From contig NZ_BTTW01000002.1 of the NCBI RefSeq assembly GCF_036245865.1, forward strand, positions 992,001 through 1,056,000: a DNA stretch of 64,000 nucleotides, written 5' to 3'. This document shows, one piece after another, positions 46,735 through 55,571 of the stretch. This DNA is from Corallococcus caeni (GTDB lineage: Bacteria > Myxococcota > Myxococcia > Myxococcales > Myxococcaceae). The notes under the pieces are model-generated. The model had not been told where the DNA came from. It did not search any database and saw only the letters and a program-made list of their open reading frames with translations. Position 1 is the stretch's first letter. Each line of letters starts with the position of its first letter. A program made the translations under genes and the position numbers.

Positions 46735-47547
46735 GTGCAACGCCTCCGCCGCCCCCTCATGGCCTTCGTCCTCATCACCGGCATGCTGTACCTCGCGCTG
46801 TGCGCGCTCGCCTTCGCCGCGCAGCGCTCGCTCATCTACCCCGCGCCCCATGCTGAGCCCACGATGCTGCGCGACCAGCCCGGCTTCGGCGTGGTGCCGC
46901 TGGCCAGCGGCCTCGACGTGGACCGCTTCTACGTGCCCGCGCCGCCGGGGGCCCCCACGGTGGTGCACTTCCACGGCAACGGCGAGCAGCTCCTGGATCA
47001 GCGGGGCTTCGGCCAGGCGCTCGGGGACGCGGGGCTGGGCTTCCTCGCGGTGGAGTACCCGGGCTACGGCGCGTCGCCGGGCAGTGCGACGGAGGCGGGC
47101 CTGTACTCGTCCGCGGAGGCCGCGCTCCAGTTCCTGCGCGAGCAGGGCGTCAAGCCGGAGGACATCGTGCTCAGCGGGCGCAGCCTGGGCACCGGCGTCG
47201 CGGTGGAGATGGCGCGGCGCGGGTACGGCGCACGCATGGTGCTGGTGTCCCCGTACACGTCCATGGTCGCCATGGGCCAGCGCACGCTCCCCTTCCTGCC
47301 CGCGTCGCTGCTGATGCGCGACCGCTACCTGTCGTTCGACAAGGCCCCCCACATCCCCATCCCCGTCCTCATCATCCACGGCGAAGAAGACGAGGTGATC
47401 CCCGTGGACATGGGCCGCACGCTGGGACCGCGCTTCCCCCAGGCCCGGGTGGTGACCGTGCCGGGCGCCCACCACAACGACGTGCTGGAGCGGGGCGGCC
47501 AGGAGGAGTTCGCGCGGCTGGCCACGTTCGCGCTCGACGGGACCTGA
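46735..47547 (+). CDS. Membrane-anchored alpha/beta hydrolase (BEM46/ABHD-like)
   Basis: A 270-residue serine hydrolase with one N-terminal signal-anchor helix (MAFVLITGMLYLALCALAFAA). The triad is visible: the nucleophile Ser in SGRSLGTG, the Asp in HGEEDEVIP, and the His in PGAHHND. The oxyanion-loop HFHGNGEQLLDQRG and VEYPGYGASPG segments match the BEM46/ABHD13 group, which sits at membranes and may act on lipids or acylated proteins. The substrate is not predictable. It starts at a GTG at 46735 with a weak ribosome binding site and stands alone ahead of the mtn operon. Confidence 0.88.
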   Translation: MQRLRRPLMAFVLITGMLYLALCALAFAAQRSLIYPAPHAEPTMLRDQPGFGVVPLASGLDVDRFYVPAPPGAPTVVHFHGNGEQLLDQRGFGQALGDAGLGFLAVEYPGYGASPGSATEAGLYSSAEAALQFLREQGVKPEDIVLSGRSLGTGVAVEMARRGYGARMVLVSPYTSMVAMGQRTLPFLPASLLMRDRYLSFDKAPHIPIPVLIIHGEEDEVIPVDMGRTLGPRFPQARVVTVPGAHHNDVLERGGQEEFARLATFALDGT

Positions 47548-47629
47548 GCGGGCCGGGCGGACGCATGACGTCCTGCGTCGCGTTCCCTTGCGCCTACCGG
47601 CGACCCCCGGACTATGCTCCCTGTCATCA

Positions 47630-47648
47630 ACGCGATGTTTCATCGCGT
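47630..47648 (+). promoter_or_regulatory. Leader hairpin of the mtn operon
   Basis: ACGCGATG (47630-47637), a TTT loop and CATCGCGT (47641-47648) form a perfect 8-bp stem, 24 bases before the mtnB start. A TATGCT at 47613-47618 just upstream resembles a -10 element, which would put this stem at the very 5' end of the mRNA. No known SAM riboswitch pattern is evident. It may stabilise the message or affect initiation. Confidence 0.35.
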
Positions 47649-47671
47649 CCTCAAGCTCCCCCGAGGGATGG

Positions 47672-48301
47672 ATGAGCATCGACCCGGCCCCTGCCGCGAC
47701 CCTGTCCGAAGCGGCCCGTGAAATCGTCGAAGTGGGCCGCTTCCTCAGCGTGCGCAACTTCGTGCCCGCCACCAGCGGCAACTTCTCCCGCAGGCTGGAT
47801 GCCCGCACCGCCGCCGTCACGCGCTCCGGCGTGGACAAGGGCGAGCTGGTGGAGGCGGACATCCTGGTGGCGGACATCCACGCGCCGCCGCCCAAGGGCT
47901 CGTCCGCGGAGACGCCCCTGCACCTGCAGCTTTATAGAGACCGGCCGGAGGCGCAGGCCGTGCTGCACACGCACTCCGTGGTGGCCGCGCTCCTGTCGAA
48001 CCTGCGGCTGCCGGAGGGCGAGCTGGTGCTCCAGGACTTCGAGCTGCTCAAGGCCCTGGGCGACACGCGCACGCACGAGGCGGCGGTGTCCATCCCCATC
48101 TTCCCCAACGACCAGGACATCCCCCGGCTCGCGGACAAGGTGACCGCGATGCTCACGAAGCGCACGGACCTGGTCGCGTATCTCATTGCCGGCCACGGGC
48201 TCTATACCTGGGGCCGGAGCATGGCCGAGGCGCGCCGCCACGTGGTGGCGCTGGAACACCTGCTGACGTACGAACTCGAGAAGATGAAGGTGCGGCGATG
48301 A
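47672..48301 (+). CDS. mtnB: Methylthioribulose-1-phosphate dehydratase
   Basis: Dehydrates 5-methylthioribulose-1-phosphate to the diketone intermediate of methionine salvage. The 209-residue product has the class II aldolase/adducin fold. SGNFSRR lies near 35-41, Glu80 is in SAETPLH, and the zinc histidines are His99 and His101 (HTHS) and His175 (GHGLYTWG). FELLKAL and the IPIFPNDQDI segment separate MtnB from true aldolases. The ATG at 47672 follows GAGGGA; the frame is open further upstream but without support. It is the first gene of a six-gene operon and its stop overlaps mtnD by four bases. Confidence 0.94.
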   Translation: MSIDPAPAATLSEAAREIVEVGRFLSVRNFVPATSGNFSRRLDARTAAVTRSGVDKGELVEADILVADIHAPPPKGSSAETPLHLQLYRDRPEAQAVLHTHSVVAALLSNLRLPEGELVLQDFELLKALGDTRTHEAAVSIPIFPNDQDIPRLADKVTAMLTKRTDLVAYLIAGHGLYTWGRSMAEARRHVVALEHLLTYELEKMKVRR

Positions 48302-48843
48302 GCAAGCTGATTGTCTACAACGACCACCAGCCGGAGGCGCCGCTGGGCGTCTACACCGAGCCCGAGGACATCCGTCGCGAGCTGAAGCCCGCGGGCGTGC
48401 GCTTCGAGCGCGTGAACGCGTCCGTGGACCTGCCGGACGGCGCGGGCCAGGAAGAGGTCCTCGCGGCCTACAAGCACATCGTGGACGCGGAGATGAAGGC
48501 CCACGGCTACAACACCGTGGACGTGGCGCGCATCAAGCCGGACGCCCCCAACGTGGAGGCCGCCCGCGCGAAGTTCCTCTCCGAGCACGCCCACACGGAG
48601 GACGAGTCGCGCATCATGGTGGAGGGCAGCGGCTGCTTCTACCTGCACGCGGGCGACAAGGTGTTCCAGGTGGAGTGCACGCGCGGCGACCTCATCAGCG
48701 TGCCGGAGGGCATGAAGCACTGGTTCGACATGGGCGCCGCGCCCCGCTTCGCCGCCATCCGCTTCTTCATCCGCCCGGACGGCTGGGTGGGCCACTTCAC
48801 CGGCGAGACCATCGCCGAGCGCTTCCCGAAGTACGCACCGTGA
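48298..48843 (+). CDS. mtnD: Acireductone dioxygenase
   Basis: Oxidises the acireductone of methionine salvage. With iron it gives the 2-oxo precursor of methionine plus formate. With nickel it gives methylthiopropionate, CO and formate. The 181-residue cupin has all metal ligands: His97, His99 and Glu103 (HAHTEDE) and His141 (MKHWFD). Which metal is used cannot be read from the sequence. The ATG at 48298 overlaps the mtnB stop (ATGA), and its own stop overlaps mtnC by four bases (GTGA), so three consecutive genes are translationally coupled. Confidence 0.96.
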   Translation: MSKLIVYNDHQPEAPLGVYTEPEDIRRELKPAGVRFERVNASVDLPDGAGQEEVLAAYKHIVDAEMKAHGYNTVDVARIKPDAPNVEAARAKFLSEHAHTEDESRIMVEGSGCFYLHAGDKVFQVECTRGDLISVPEGMKHWFDMGAAPRFAAIRFFIRPDGWVGHFTGETIAERFPKYAP

Positions 48844-49541
48844 GCGCGCCCAAGGCCATCGTCACGGACATCGAAGGCACCACCAGCTCCATCGCCTTCG
48901 TGAAGGACGTCCTCTTCCCCTTCGCCCGGAAGCACCTGGCGGAGTACGTCGCCACGCACGGGCAGTCAGCCACCGTGCGCCAGTGCCTCTCCGACGCCCG
49001 CACGCTCGCGGGTGAGCCCGGGCTGGACGAGACAGGTACCGTGGCGCTGCTCCAGCGCTGGCTCAACGTGGACCGCAAGGCCACGCCGCTCAAGACGCTC
49101 CAGGGGCTCATCTGGGAGCAAGGCTACGCGCGCGGCGAAATCAAGGGCCACGTCCACGCGGACGCGGCCCGGGCCCTGCGTGAGTGGCACGCCAGGGGCC
49201 TGCGCCTGTATGTCTATTCCTCCGGCAGCATCGCCGCGCAGAAGCTCATCTTCGGCTACAGCGTGGAGGGGGATTTGACGCCGGTGTTCTCCGGCTACTT
49301 CGACACCACCACCGGCCCCAAGGTGGAGGCCGCGTCGTATACGAAGATTGCCCAGGCGCTGGAGCTGCCGCCGGGGGACATCCTGTTCCTCTCCGACAAC
49401 GTGGCGGAGCTGGACGCGGCGAAGCAGGCGGGCCTGCGCACCGCGGCCCTGGACCGGGGCGAGGTGGCCCTGCCGCCGGACCACGGGCACCCGGTGTTCC
49501 ACGACTTCACGTCGCTCGATCCGTTCGCGCGCGTGTCTTGA
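48840..49541 (+). CDS. mtnC: Enolase-phosphatase E1
   Basis: A bifunctional enzyme that enolises and then dephosphorylates the diketone phosphate to acireductone, linking MtnB to MtnD. The 233-residue HAD-family protein has motif I as TDIEGTT, with Asp10 and Glu12 in the arrangement special to this family. Motif II is YVYSSGS, the lysine is in TTTGPKVEAASY, and motif IV is LFLSDNVAELDA. The GTG start at 48840 lies inside the mtnD stop. The frame is open upstream into mtnD, but the family N-terminus begins at the GTG. Followed by mtnP after 33 bases. Confidence 0.95.
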   Translation: MSAPKAIVTDIEGTTSSIAFVKDVLFPFARKHLAEYVATHGQSATVRQCLSDARTLAGEPGLDETGTVALLQRWLNVDRKATPLKTLQGLIWEQGYARGEIKGHVHADAARALREWHARGLRLYVYSSGSIAAQKLIFGYSVEGDLTPVFSGYFDTTTGPKVEAASYTKIAQALELPPGDILFLSDNVAELDAAKQAGLRTAALDRGEVALPPDHGHPVFHDFTSLDPFARVS

Positions 49542-49574
49542 ATTGATTCTCCATCCCGGAGCGGAGTCTCCCCC

Positions 49575-50459
49575 ATGTCGAGTTCCAACAAGCCCGTGCT
49601 GGGCATCATCGGCGGCAGCGGCCTGTACCAGATTGACGGCCTGACGGACGTCTCGTGGCGCCGGGTGTCGTCGCCCTTCGGCGAGACGTCGGACGAGTTC
49701 TGCTTCGGCCGCATCGGCGACCAGCCGGTGGTGTTCCTGCCGCGCCACGGTCGCGGTCACAGGATTCCCCCGTCGGAGCTGAACTTCCGCGCGAACATCG
49801 ACGCGCTCAAGCGCAGCGGCGTCACGGACATCCTCTCCGTCTCCGCGGTGGGAAGCCTGCGGGAGGACCTGCCGCCCGGCACCTTCGTGGTGGTGGATCA
49901 GTTCGTGGACCGCACCTTCGCGCGCGTGAAGAGCTTCTTCTCGCAGGGCCTGGTGGCGCACGTGTCCATGGCGAAGCCGGTGTGCTCGCGCCTGGGCGAC
50001 GCGGTGATGGCCGCGTGCGAGGGCCTGGACATCAAGATCGTCCGCGGCGGCACGTACCTGGTGATGGAGGGCCCGCAGTTCTCCACGCTGGCGGAGAGCA
50101 AGCTCTACCGGCAGTGGGGCTGCGACGTCATCGGCATGACCAACATGCCGGAGGCCAAGCTCGCCCGGGAAGCGGAGATTTGCTACGCGAGCGTGTCGAT
50201 GGTCACGGACTACGACTGCTGGCATCCGGACCACGACGCGGTGACGGTGGACCAGGTGGTCGCGGTGCTGCTGGGCAACGCGGGCAAGGCGCGCGGGCTG
50301 GTGAAGAACATCGCGCCGCTCGTGAGCCAGCACACGGCCCTGTGCCGCGCCGGCTGCCAGACGGCCCTGGAGCACGCCATCATGACGTCGCCCGACGCGC
50401 GCGACCCGGCCATGGTGGAGAAGCTCTCCGCGGTGGCGGGCCGCGTCCTCAAGCGCTGA
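49575..50459 (+). CDS. mtnP: S-methyl-5'-thioadenosine phosphorylase
   Basis: Splits methylthioadenosine with phosphate to adenine and 5-methylthioribose-1-phosphate, the entry to the pathway. The 294-residue product has IGGSGLY (residues 12-18), the phosphate-binding PRHGRGH near 55-61, and [30 protein letters not shown], the family 2 nucleoside-phosphorylase signature. It fits the trimeric MTA phosphorylase family. Its presence means no MTA nucleosidase or mtnK kinase is needed. A GGAG-type site precedes the ATG at 49575. It sits between mtnC and mtnA in the operon. Confidence 0.95.
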   Translation: MSSSNKPVLGIIGGSGLYQIDGLTDVSWRRVSSPFGETSDEFCFGRIGDQPVVFLPRHGRGHRIPPSELNFRANIDALKRSGVTDILSVSAVGSLREDLPPGTFVVVDQFVDRTFARVKSFFSQGLVAHVSMAKPVCSRLGDAVMAACEGLDIKIVRGGTYLVMEGPQFSTLAESKLYRQWGCDVIGMTNMPEAKLAREAEICYASVSMVTDYDCWHPDHDAVTVDQVVAVLLGNAGKARGLVKNIAPLVSQHTALCRAGCQTALEHAIMTSPDARDPAMVEKLSAVAGRVLKR

Positions 50460-50484
50460 ACGCGGGAACAAGGAAGACACGGCG

Positions 50485-51600
50485 ATGAAAGTCCAAGGCG
50501 TTCCGATGCGCTCCATCTGGGTCGAGTCCGACGGCTGGAGCGTCGGCGTCATCGACCAGACGCGCCTGCCGCACGCGTTCGTGAAGGTGAAGCTGTCCAC
50601 GGCGGATGAAGCCGGTCACGCCATCCGCAGCATGCTCGTGCGGGGCGCGCCGCTCATCGGCGCCACGGCCGCGTATGGCGTGTGTCTGGCCATGCGGCAG
50701 GACGCGTCCGACGGCGCGCTGGAGCAGGCGCTGACGATGCTGCGGGCCACGCGGCCCACGGCGGTGAACCTGCACTGGGCGCTGGACGGGATGCGCGCGG
50801 CGCTGACGCCCCTGAAGCCTTCCGAGCGCGTGGCGGCGGCGTACCGGCAGGCGGCGGCGCTGTGCGACGAGGACGTGGCCATCAACCGCGCCATCGGCGA
50901 GCACGCGCTCAAGCTGTTCCAGGCGGCGTGGGACAAGAAGGGCCGCAAGGGCCGGCTCAACGTGCTCACGCACTGCAACGCCGGCTGGCTGGCCACGGTG
51001 GACTGGGGCACGGCGCTGGCGCCCATGTACCTGGCGCACGACGCGGGCCTGCCCCTGCACGTCTGGGTGGATGAGACGCGCCCGCGCAACCAGGGCGCGG
51101 TGCTGACGGCGTGGGAGCTGGGACAGCACGGCGTCCCGCATACGGTCATCGCGGACAACGTCGGCGGCCACCTGATGCAGCACGGGGAAGTGGACCTGTG
51201 CATCGTCGGCACGGACCGCACGACGGCCCACGGCGACGTGGCGAACAAGATCGGCACGTACCTCAAGGCGCTGGCCGCGAAGGACAACGGCGTGCCGTTC
51301 TACGTGGCGCTGCCGTCGCCCACCATCGACTGGACCATCCACGACGGCGTGAAGGAGATCCCCATCGAGCAGCGCGACGGCGCGGAGCTCAGCGACGTGA
51401 CGGGCCGGCTGCCGTCGGGGGACATCGCCACGGTGCGGATCACGCCTCCGGGCAGCCCCGCCGCGAACTACGCGTTCGACGTGACGCCCGCGCGGCTGGT
51501 GACGGCGCTCGTCACGGAGCGCGGCGTGTGCCCGGCGACGGAGGAGGGGATGCTGTCGCTCTTCCCGGAGCGGCGCGCGCAGCGGAGCGCGGCGAAGTGA
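50485..51600 (+). CDS. mtnA: S-methyl-5-thioribose-1-phosphate isomerase
   Basis: Isomerises methylthioribose-1-phosphate to methylthioribulose-1-phosphate, the branch-point compound of this operon. The 371-residue product shows [14 protein letters not shown] near 51-64, the catalytic cysteine in [18 protein letters not shown], the catalytic aspartate in [18 protein letters not shown], and PSPTIDW. All are typical of MtnA and distinguish it from eIF2B-type relatives. It follows mtnP by 25 bases. Its stop overlaps the start of the aldolase gene by four bases (GTGA). Confidence 0.96.
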   Translation: MKVQGVPMRSIWVESDGWSVGVIDQTRLPHAFVKVKLSTADEAGHAIRSMLVRGAPLIGATAAYGVCLAMRQDASDGALEQALTMLRATRPTAVNLHWALDGMRAALTPLKPSERVAAAYRQAAALCDEDVAINRAIGEHALKLFQAAWDKKGRKGRLNVLTHCNAGWLATVDWGTALAPMYLAHDAGLPLHVWVDETRPRNQGAVLTAWELGQHGVPHTVIADNVGGHLMQHGEVDLCIVGTDRTTAHGDVANKIGTYLKALAAKDNGVPFYVALPSPTIDWTIHDGVKEIPIEQRDGAELSDVTGRLPSGDIATVRITPPGSPAANYAFDVTPARLVTALVTERGVCPATEEGMLSLFPERRAQRSAAK

Positions 51601-52241
51601 GCGGGGTGGGGGGCCACCTGGCGCTGCGCGAGGCGATGGTGGCCACCGCGCGGCGGATGAACACGTCCGGGCTGAACCAGGGTACGTCCGGCAACCTGAG
51701 CCAGCGGGTGGAGGGCGGCTTCCTCCTCACGCCGTCCGGGATGAACTACGAGACGATGACGCCGGAGGACCTGGTCCTCATGCGCTTCGACGGCTCGCAC
51801 GAGGGCCACCGCAAGCCGTCCACCGAGTGGCAGCTGCACCGGGACCTCCTCCAGGCGCGGCCGGAGGTGGGCGCGGTGCTGCACTCGCACAGCATGTTCA
51901 GCACCACGCTGGCGTGCCTGCGCCGGGGCATCCCCGCGTTCCACTACATGGTGTCCGCGGCGGGCGGCACGGACGTGCGGTGCGCGGAGTACGCCACCTT
52001 CGGCACCCCGGAGCTGGCGCGCAACATGATGGTGGCCCTGGAGGGCCGCAAGGCGTGCCTGCTGGCCAACCACGGGCTGGTGGCGGTGGGCGCGGATTTG
52101 CCCGGGGCCTTCAAGCTGGCGGTGGAGGTGGAGACGCTGGCGGCCATGTACTGGCGCGCTCTCCAGCTGGGCGAACCGGTGCTGCTGGACGACGCCGAGA
52201 TGGAGCGCGTGTTCCAGCAATTCCGGGGGTATGGGCAGTAG
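51597..52241 (+). CDS. Class II aldolase (FucA/Ald2-like), probable methylthioribulose-1-phosphate aldolase
   Basis: A 214-residue zinc aldolase much closer to L-fuculose-phosphate aldolase than to MtnB. Features are [11 protein letters not shown] (25-35), [12 protein letters not shown], Glu77 in STEWQLH, His96 and His98 in HSHS, Tyr117 in IPAFHYM and His159 in ANHGL. A C-terminal helix ends in RGYGQ. In the known DHAP shunt, an Ald2 enzyme of this type cleaves methylthioribulose-1-phosphate to DHAP and 2-methylthioacetaldehyde. Placement directly behind mtnA, with overlapping stop and start, supports that role here. The substrate is inference; fuculose or ribulose phosphate are alternatives. 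GTG start at 51597. Confidence 0.88.
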   Translation: MSGVGGHLALREAMVATARRMNTSGLNQGTSGNLSQRVEGGFLLTPSGMNYETMTPEDLVLMRFDGSHEGHRKPSTEWQLHRDLLQARPEVGAVLHSHSMFSTTLACLRRGIPAFHYMVSAAGGTDVRCAEYATFGTPELARNMMVALEGRKACLLANHGLVAVGADLPGAFKLAVEVETLAAMYWRALQLGEPVLLDDAEMERVFQQFRGYGQ

Positions 52242-52346
52242 GAAGTGCCTCGCGCACACGTTCCTGCATGATTCTCCGGGTCCCTGCCTCTAAGTCGGGA
52301 GGGGCGGGCCCGGGTGGGTCATCTCCGGTTCCCTGGAGGCGTCGGC

Positions 52347-55300
52347 ATGCGGTGGGTTCTCGGGTGCATGGTGGTGATGGCACTGGGGTGTGCCTCGATC
52401 ATGCCGGGGGGGCGGGAGCCCCTGGATGCGCGGCTGGCGGACGCGCTCCAGGCCTATGACCAGGCCGTGACGCTCTACGACGAGGGCCGGTACGCCGAGG
52501 CCATGGCGCCCGGAGCCAGGGCCCTGGCGCTGCGGGAGACCGTGCTCGGGGAGTCGCATCCGGACGTGGCCTACGCCCTGAACCTGCTGGGGGAGCTGTA
52601 CCGGCTGCAGGGGGACTTCGCCCGGGCGGGCGTCCTCCACGAGCGCGCGCTGGCCATCCGGGAAGCGGTGGTGAACGACGACGCCGCGAGGTCCGTCACC
52701 GCGGCCGCGCTGCTCAGCTTCGCCGCCTCCCCCGCGATGGAGACGGACCGTCAGGCGGGGGGCTTCTACGACCACGGGCACGCCTTCGCCCGGCGGACGA
52801 ACAACCTGTACAGCCTGGACAAGCGCCGCCGCATGGGCGCGTTCGCCAGCCAGGAAGCGACCCTCAACGAGAACCAGTCCGCCTACGCCGAGTCCCTCAA
52901 CAACCTGGCCAACCTCTACCAGCAGCAGGGGCTCTACAGCCGGGCGGAGCCGCTCTACTCGCGCGCGTTGGATTTGCGGGAGAACGTGCTCGGCAAGCAG
53001 CACCTCACCGTCGCGGACTCGCTCAACAACCTGGCGCTGCTCTACCGGGAGCAGGGCCTCTACAGCCGGGCGGAGCCGCTGTACGTGCGGGCGCTCTCCC
53101 TGCGCGAGTCGGCGCTGGGCAAGAAGCATCCCCTGGTCGCGGACTCGCTGGACACCCTGGCCACGCTCTACCAGGACCAGGGCCTCTACAGCCGCGCGGA
53201 GCCGCTGGGCCTGCGCGCGCTCGCCATCCGGGAGTCGGCGCTGGGCAAGAAGGATCCCCTGGTGGCGGACTCGCTCAACAACCTGGCCAATCTCTATCAG
53301 GACCAGGGGCTGTATGACCGGGCCGAGCCGCTCTACGCGCGCGCGCTCGCCATCCGGGAGGCGGCTCCCGACAGCAGCGCTTCGGACCTGGCCGCCGCGC
53401 TCAACAACCTGGCCACGCTCTATCAAGCGCAGGGGAAGTACGCCCGGGCCGAGCCGCTCTATGCGCGCGCGCTCGGGCTCTGGGAGGCGGCGCTCGGCAG
53501 GAATCACCCGCACGTCGCCGCGTCGCTCAACAACCTGGCCACGCTCTACCGCAAGCAGGGGAAGCTCACCCAGGCGGAGCCGCTCTACGCGCGCGCGCTG
53601 GCCATCTGGGAGGAGGTGCTCGGCAAGAACCACCCGGACGTCGCCGGCTCGCTCAACAACCTGGCCAATCTCTACCGGGACCAGGGGATGTACAGCCAGG
53701 CGGAGCCGCTCTACGCGCGCGCGCTGGCCATCCGTGAGGCGGTGCTGGGCAAGAACCACCCGGACCTGGCGGCCTCGCTCAACAACCTGGCCCTCCTGCG
53801 TCTGGCGCAGCGCCGCCTGGAGGACGCCGTGCCGCTGTTCACGCGCGCCTTCGCCGTCTCCGAGCAGCGCCTGCGCCGCGAGGCCCTGGAGTTCTCCGAG
53901 GCGCGGCTGGCCAGCTTCCTCCAGCACCTGCGCGCGGACGAGGAGCAGCTCTATGCGCTCGTGCGCGCGCACCCGGACTCCGCTGGCGTCCGGCGCCTGG
54001 CCCTGAGCGCGGCGCTGCTGCTCAAGGGCCGCTCCGTCGAGGAGACGGCCGACATCTCCCGCGCGGTCTACCGGAGCCTGGGCCCGGAGGAGCGCGGCAC
54101 CTTCGAGCAGCTGCGCAAGCTGCGCACCCAGCTGGCCAGCCTCTCGCTCCACGGGCCCGGCGCGCTCGCGCCGTCCGTCTACCAGGGGCAGCTCACGGCG
54201 CTGACCGCGCAGGGCGACGCGCTGGAGGCGACCCTCGCCAGCCGTTCCGCTCCGCTGCGCGCGCTGGCCGCGCTGCCGTCTCCCGAGGACATCGTCGACC
54301 GGGTCGCCGAGTCCCTGCCGAAGGATGGCGCCCTCGTGGAGTTCATCACCTACGAGGACCGGCCCCTGGTCCAGGGGACCGGCACGCCGCAGCTGCGCTG
54401 TCTGGCATTGGTGCTCCTTCCGGACGCGGACATTCACGCGCTCGACCTGGGCCCCGCGGGGCCCATCGAAGCGGCGGCCTCCAGCCTGCGGGACGCGCTG
54501 GCGCGCCGGGACGCCGCCTTCGAGGACTCCGCGCACGCGCTCTACCAGCTCGCCTTCCAGCCGCTGCTGCCGCTGCTGGGTAAGGCCCGCCGCCTCTTCC
54601 TGTCACCGGATGGCGAACTGGCCCTGGTGCCCTTCGCGGCGCTGCACGACGGCCAGCGGTACCTCGTGGACGGCTACGACTTCACCTATGTCACCTCCGG
54701 CAAGGACCTGCTGCCGCGTGCCCAGCAGCCCCAGCCCGCGTCCTCCGTGGTGGTGCTGGCGGATCCAGCGTTCAACACGGGACCCCGGACCGCCGAGCTC
54801 CCCACGGGAGGCGCGTCCCTGGTGGCGGAGCGCTCTCCCTCGACGCGGCGCGAGGACCTGGTGGCGCGGGACTGGGCCCCGGTCCCGCTGCCGGGCTCGC
54901 GCGAGGAGGCGGAGGCCATCCAGCGCCTGTTCCCGCAGGCGCAGCTGTTCCTGGGGGCGAAGGCGACGAAGGAGCGGCTGCTGCAACTGCGCACGCCCGG
55001 CATCCTCCACCTGGCCACGCACGGCTTCTTCCTGGAGGACGCCACCGCGCAGGAGAGCTCGCGGGCCGTCGCGACCTTCGGCGCGCTGGGCGAGGATCCG
55101 CAGCCCGTGCGTCCGCCGGATCCGCTGCTGCGCTCCGGCCTGCTGCTCGCGGGGGAGACAGAGCAGAAGAGCACGTCCGACAGCGCGCTGGTGACGGCGC
55201 TGGAGCTGGCGGGGCTGGATTTGTGGGGCACGCAGCTGGTGGTGCTGTCCGCCTGTGACACCGGCCGCGGCGCGGTCCGGCGCGGGCAGGGCGTCTACGG

Positions 55301-55571
55301 CCTGCGCCGGGCCTTCCTGGTGGCGGGCGCGGAGACGGTGGTGATGAGCCTCTGGAAGGTGGACGACGCGACGACGCGCACGTTGATGGAGACCTACTAC
55401 CGCCACCTGCTGGGCGGGGAAGGGCTGGCCACGGCGCTGCGTGAGGCGATGCGGGAGCTGCGGAAGGCTCAGCCCCATCCGCACTACTGGGCGCCCTTCA
55501 TCGCCATGGGGCGGGACACGCCGCTGCGGTTGCTGGACGCGGGCGGGATGGCTCAGGCCGGCGGCGGGTAG
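52347..55571 (+). CDS. TPR-CHAT protease lipoprotein
   Basis: A 1074-residue protein. It has a lipobox ending in VVMALGC (Cys near residue 15). About eight kinesin-light-chain-like 42-residue TPRs lie near 165-490, each with the core SLNNLA and a RAEPLY segment. A helical linker follows, then a C-terminal caspase-like CHAT domain with His892 (LATHGFF) and Cys970 (VLSACDTG), so it should be an active cysteine protease. Lipidation would place it outside the cytoplasm, unusual for a CHAT protease. The ATG at 52347 follows GGAGG by eight bases. Its 3' end overlaps that of the convergent metalloprotease gene by 19 bp. Confidence 0.92.
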   Translation: MRWVLGCMVVMALGCASIMPGGREPLDARLADALQAYDQAVTLYDEGRYAEAMAPGARALALRETVLGESHPDVAYALNLLGELYRLQGDFARAGVLHERALAIREAVVNDDAARSVTAAALLSFAASPAMETDRQAGGFYDHGHAFARRTNNLYSLDKRRRMGAFASQEATLNENQSAYAESLNNLANLYQQQGLYSRAEPLYSRALDLRENVLGKQHLTVADSLNNLALLYREQGLYSRAEPLYVRALSLRESALGKKHPLVADSLDTLATLYQDQGLYSRAEPLGLRALAIRESALGKKDPLVADSLNNLANLYQDQGLYDRAEPLYARALAIREAAPDSSASDLAAALNNLATLYQAQGKYARAEPLYARALGLWEAALGRNHPHVAASLNNLATLYRKQGKLTQAEPLYARALAIWEEVLGKNHPDVAGSLNNLANLYRDQGMYSQAEPLYARALAIREAVLGKNHPDLAASLNNLALLRLAQRRLEDAVPLFTRAFAVSEQRLRREALEFSEARLASFLQHLRADEEQLYALVRAHPDSAGVRRLALSAALLLKGRSVEETADISRAVYRSLGPEERGTFEQLRKLRTQLASLSLHGPGALAPSVYQGQLTALTAQGDALEATLASRSAPLRALAALPSPEDIVDRVAESLPKDGALVEFITYEDRPLVQGTGTPQLRCLALVLLPDADIHALDLGPAGPIEAAASSLRDALARRDAAFEDSAHALYQLAFQPLLPLLGKARRLFLSPDGELALVPFAALHDGQRYLVDGYDFTYVTSGKDLLPRAQQPQPASSVVVLADPAFNTGPRTAELPTGGASLVAERSPSTRREDLVARDWAPVPLPGSREEAEAIQRLFPQAQLFLGAKATKERLLQLRTPGILHLATHGFFLEDATAQESSRAVATFGALGEDPQPVRPPDPLLRSGLLLAGETEQKSTSDSALVTALELAGLDLWGTQLVVLSACDTGRGAVRRGQGVYGLRRAFLVAGAETVVMSLWKVDDATTRTLMETYYRHLLGGEGLATALREAMRELRKAQPHPHYWAPFIAMGRDTPLRLLDAGGMAQAGGG

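Noticed and set aside
52290-54536. A minus-strand repetitive frame opposite the TPR-CHAT gene
   Set aside because: Its repeats are mirror images of the TPR coding repeats; the plus frame has the lipobox, TPR consensus and CHAT dyad.
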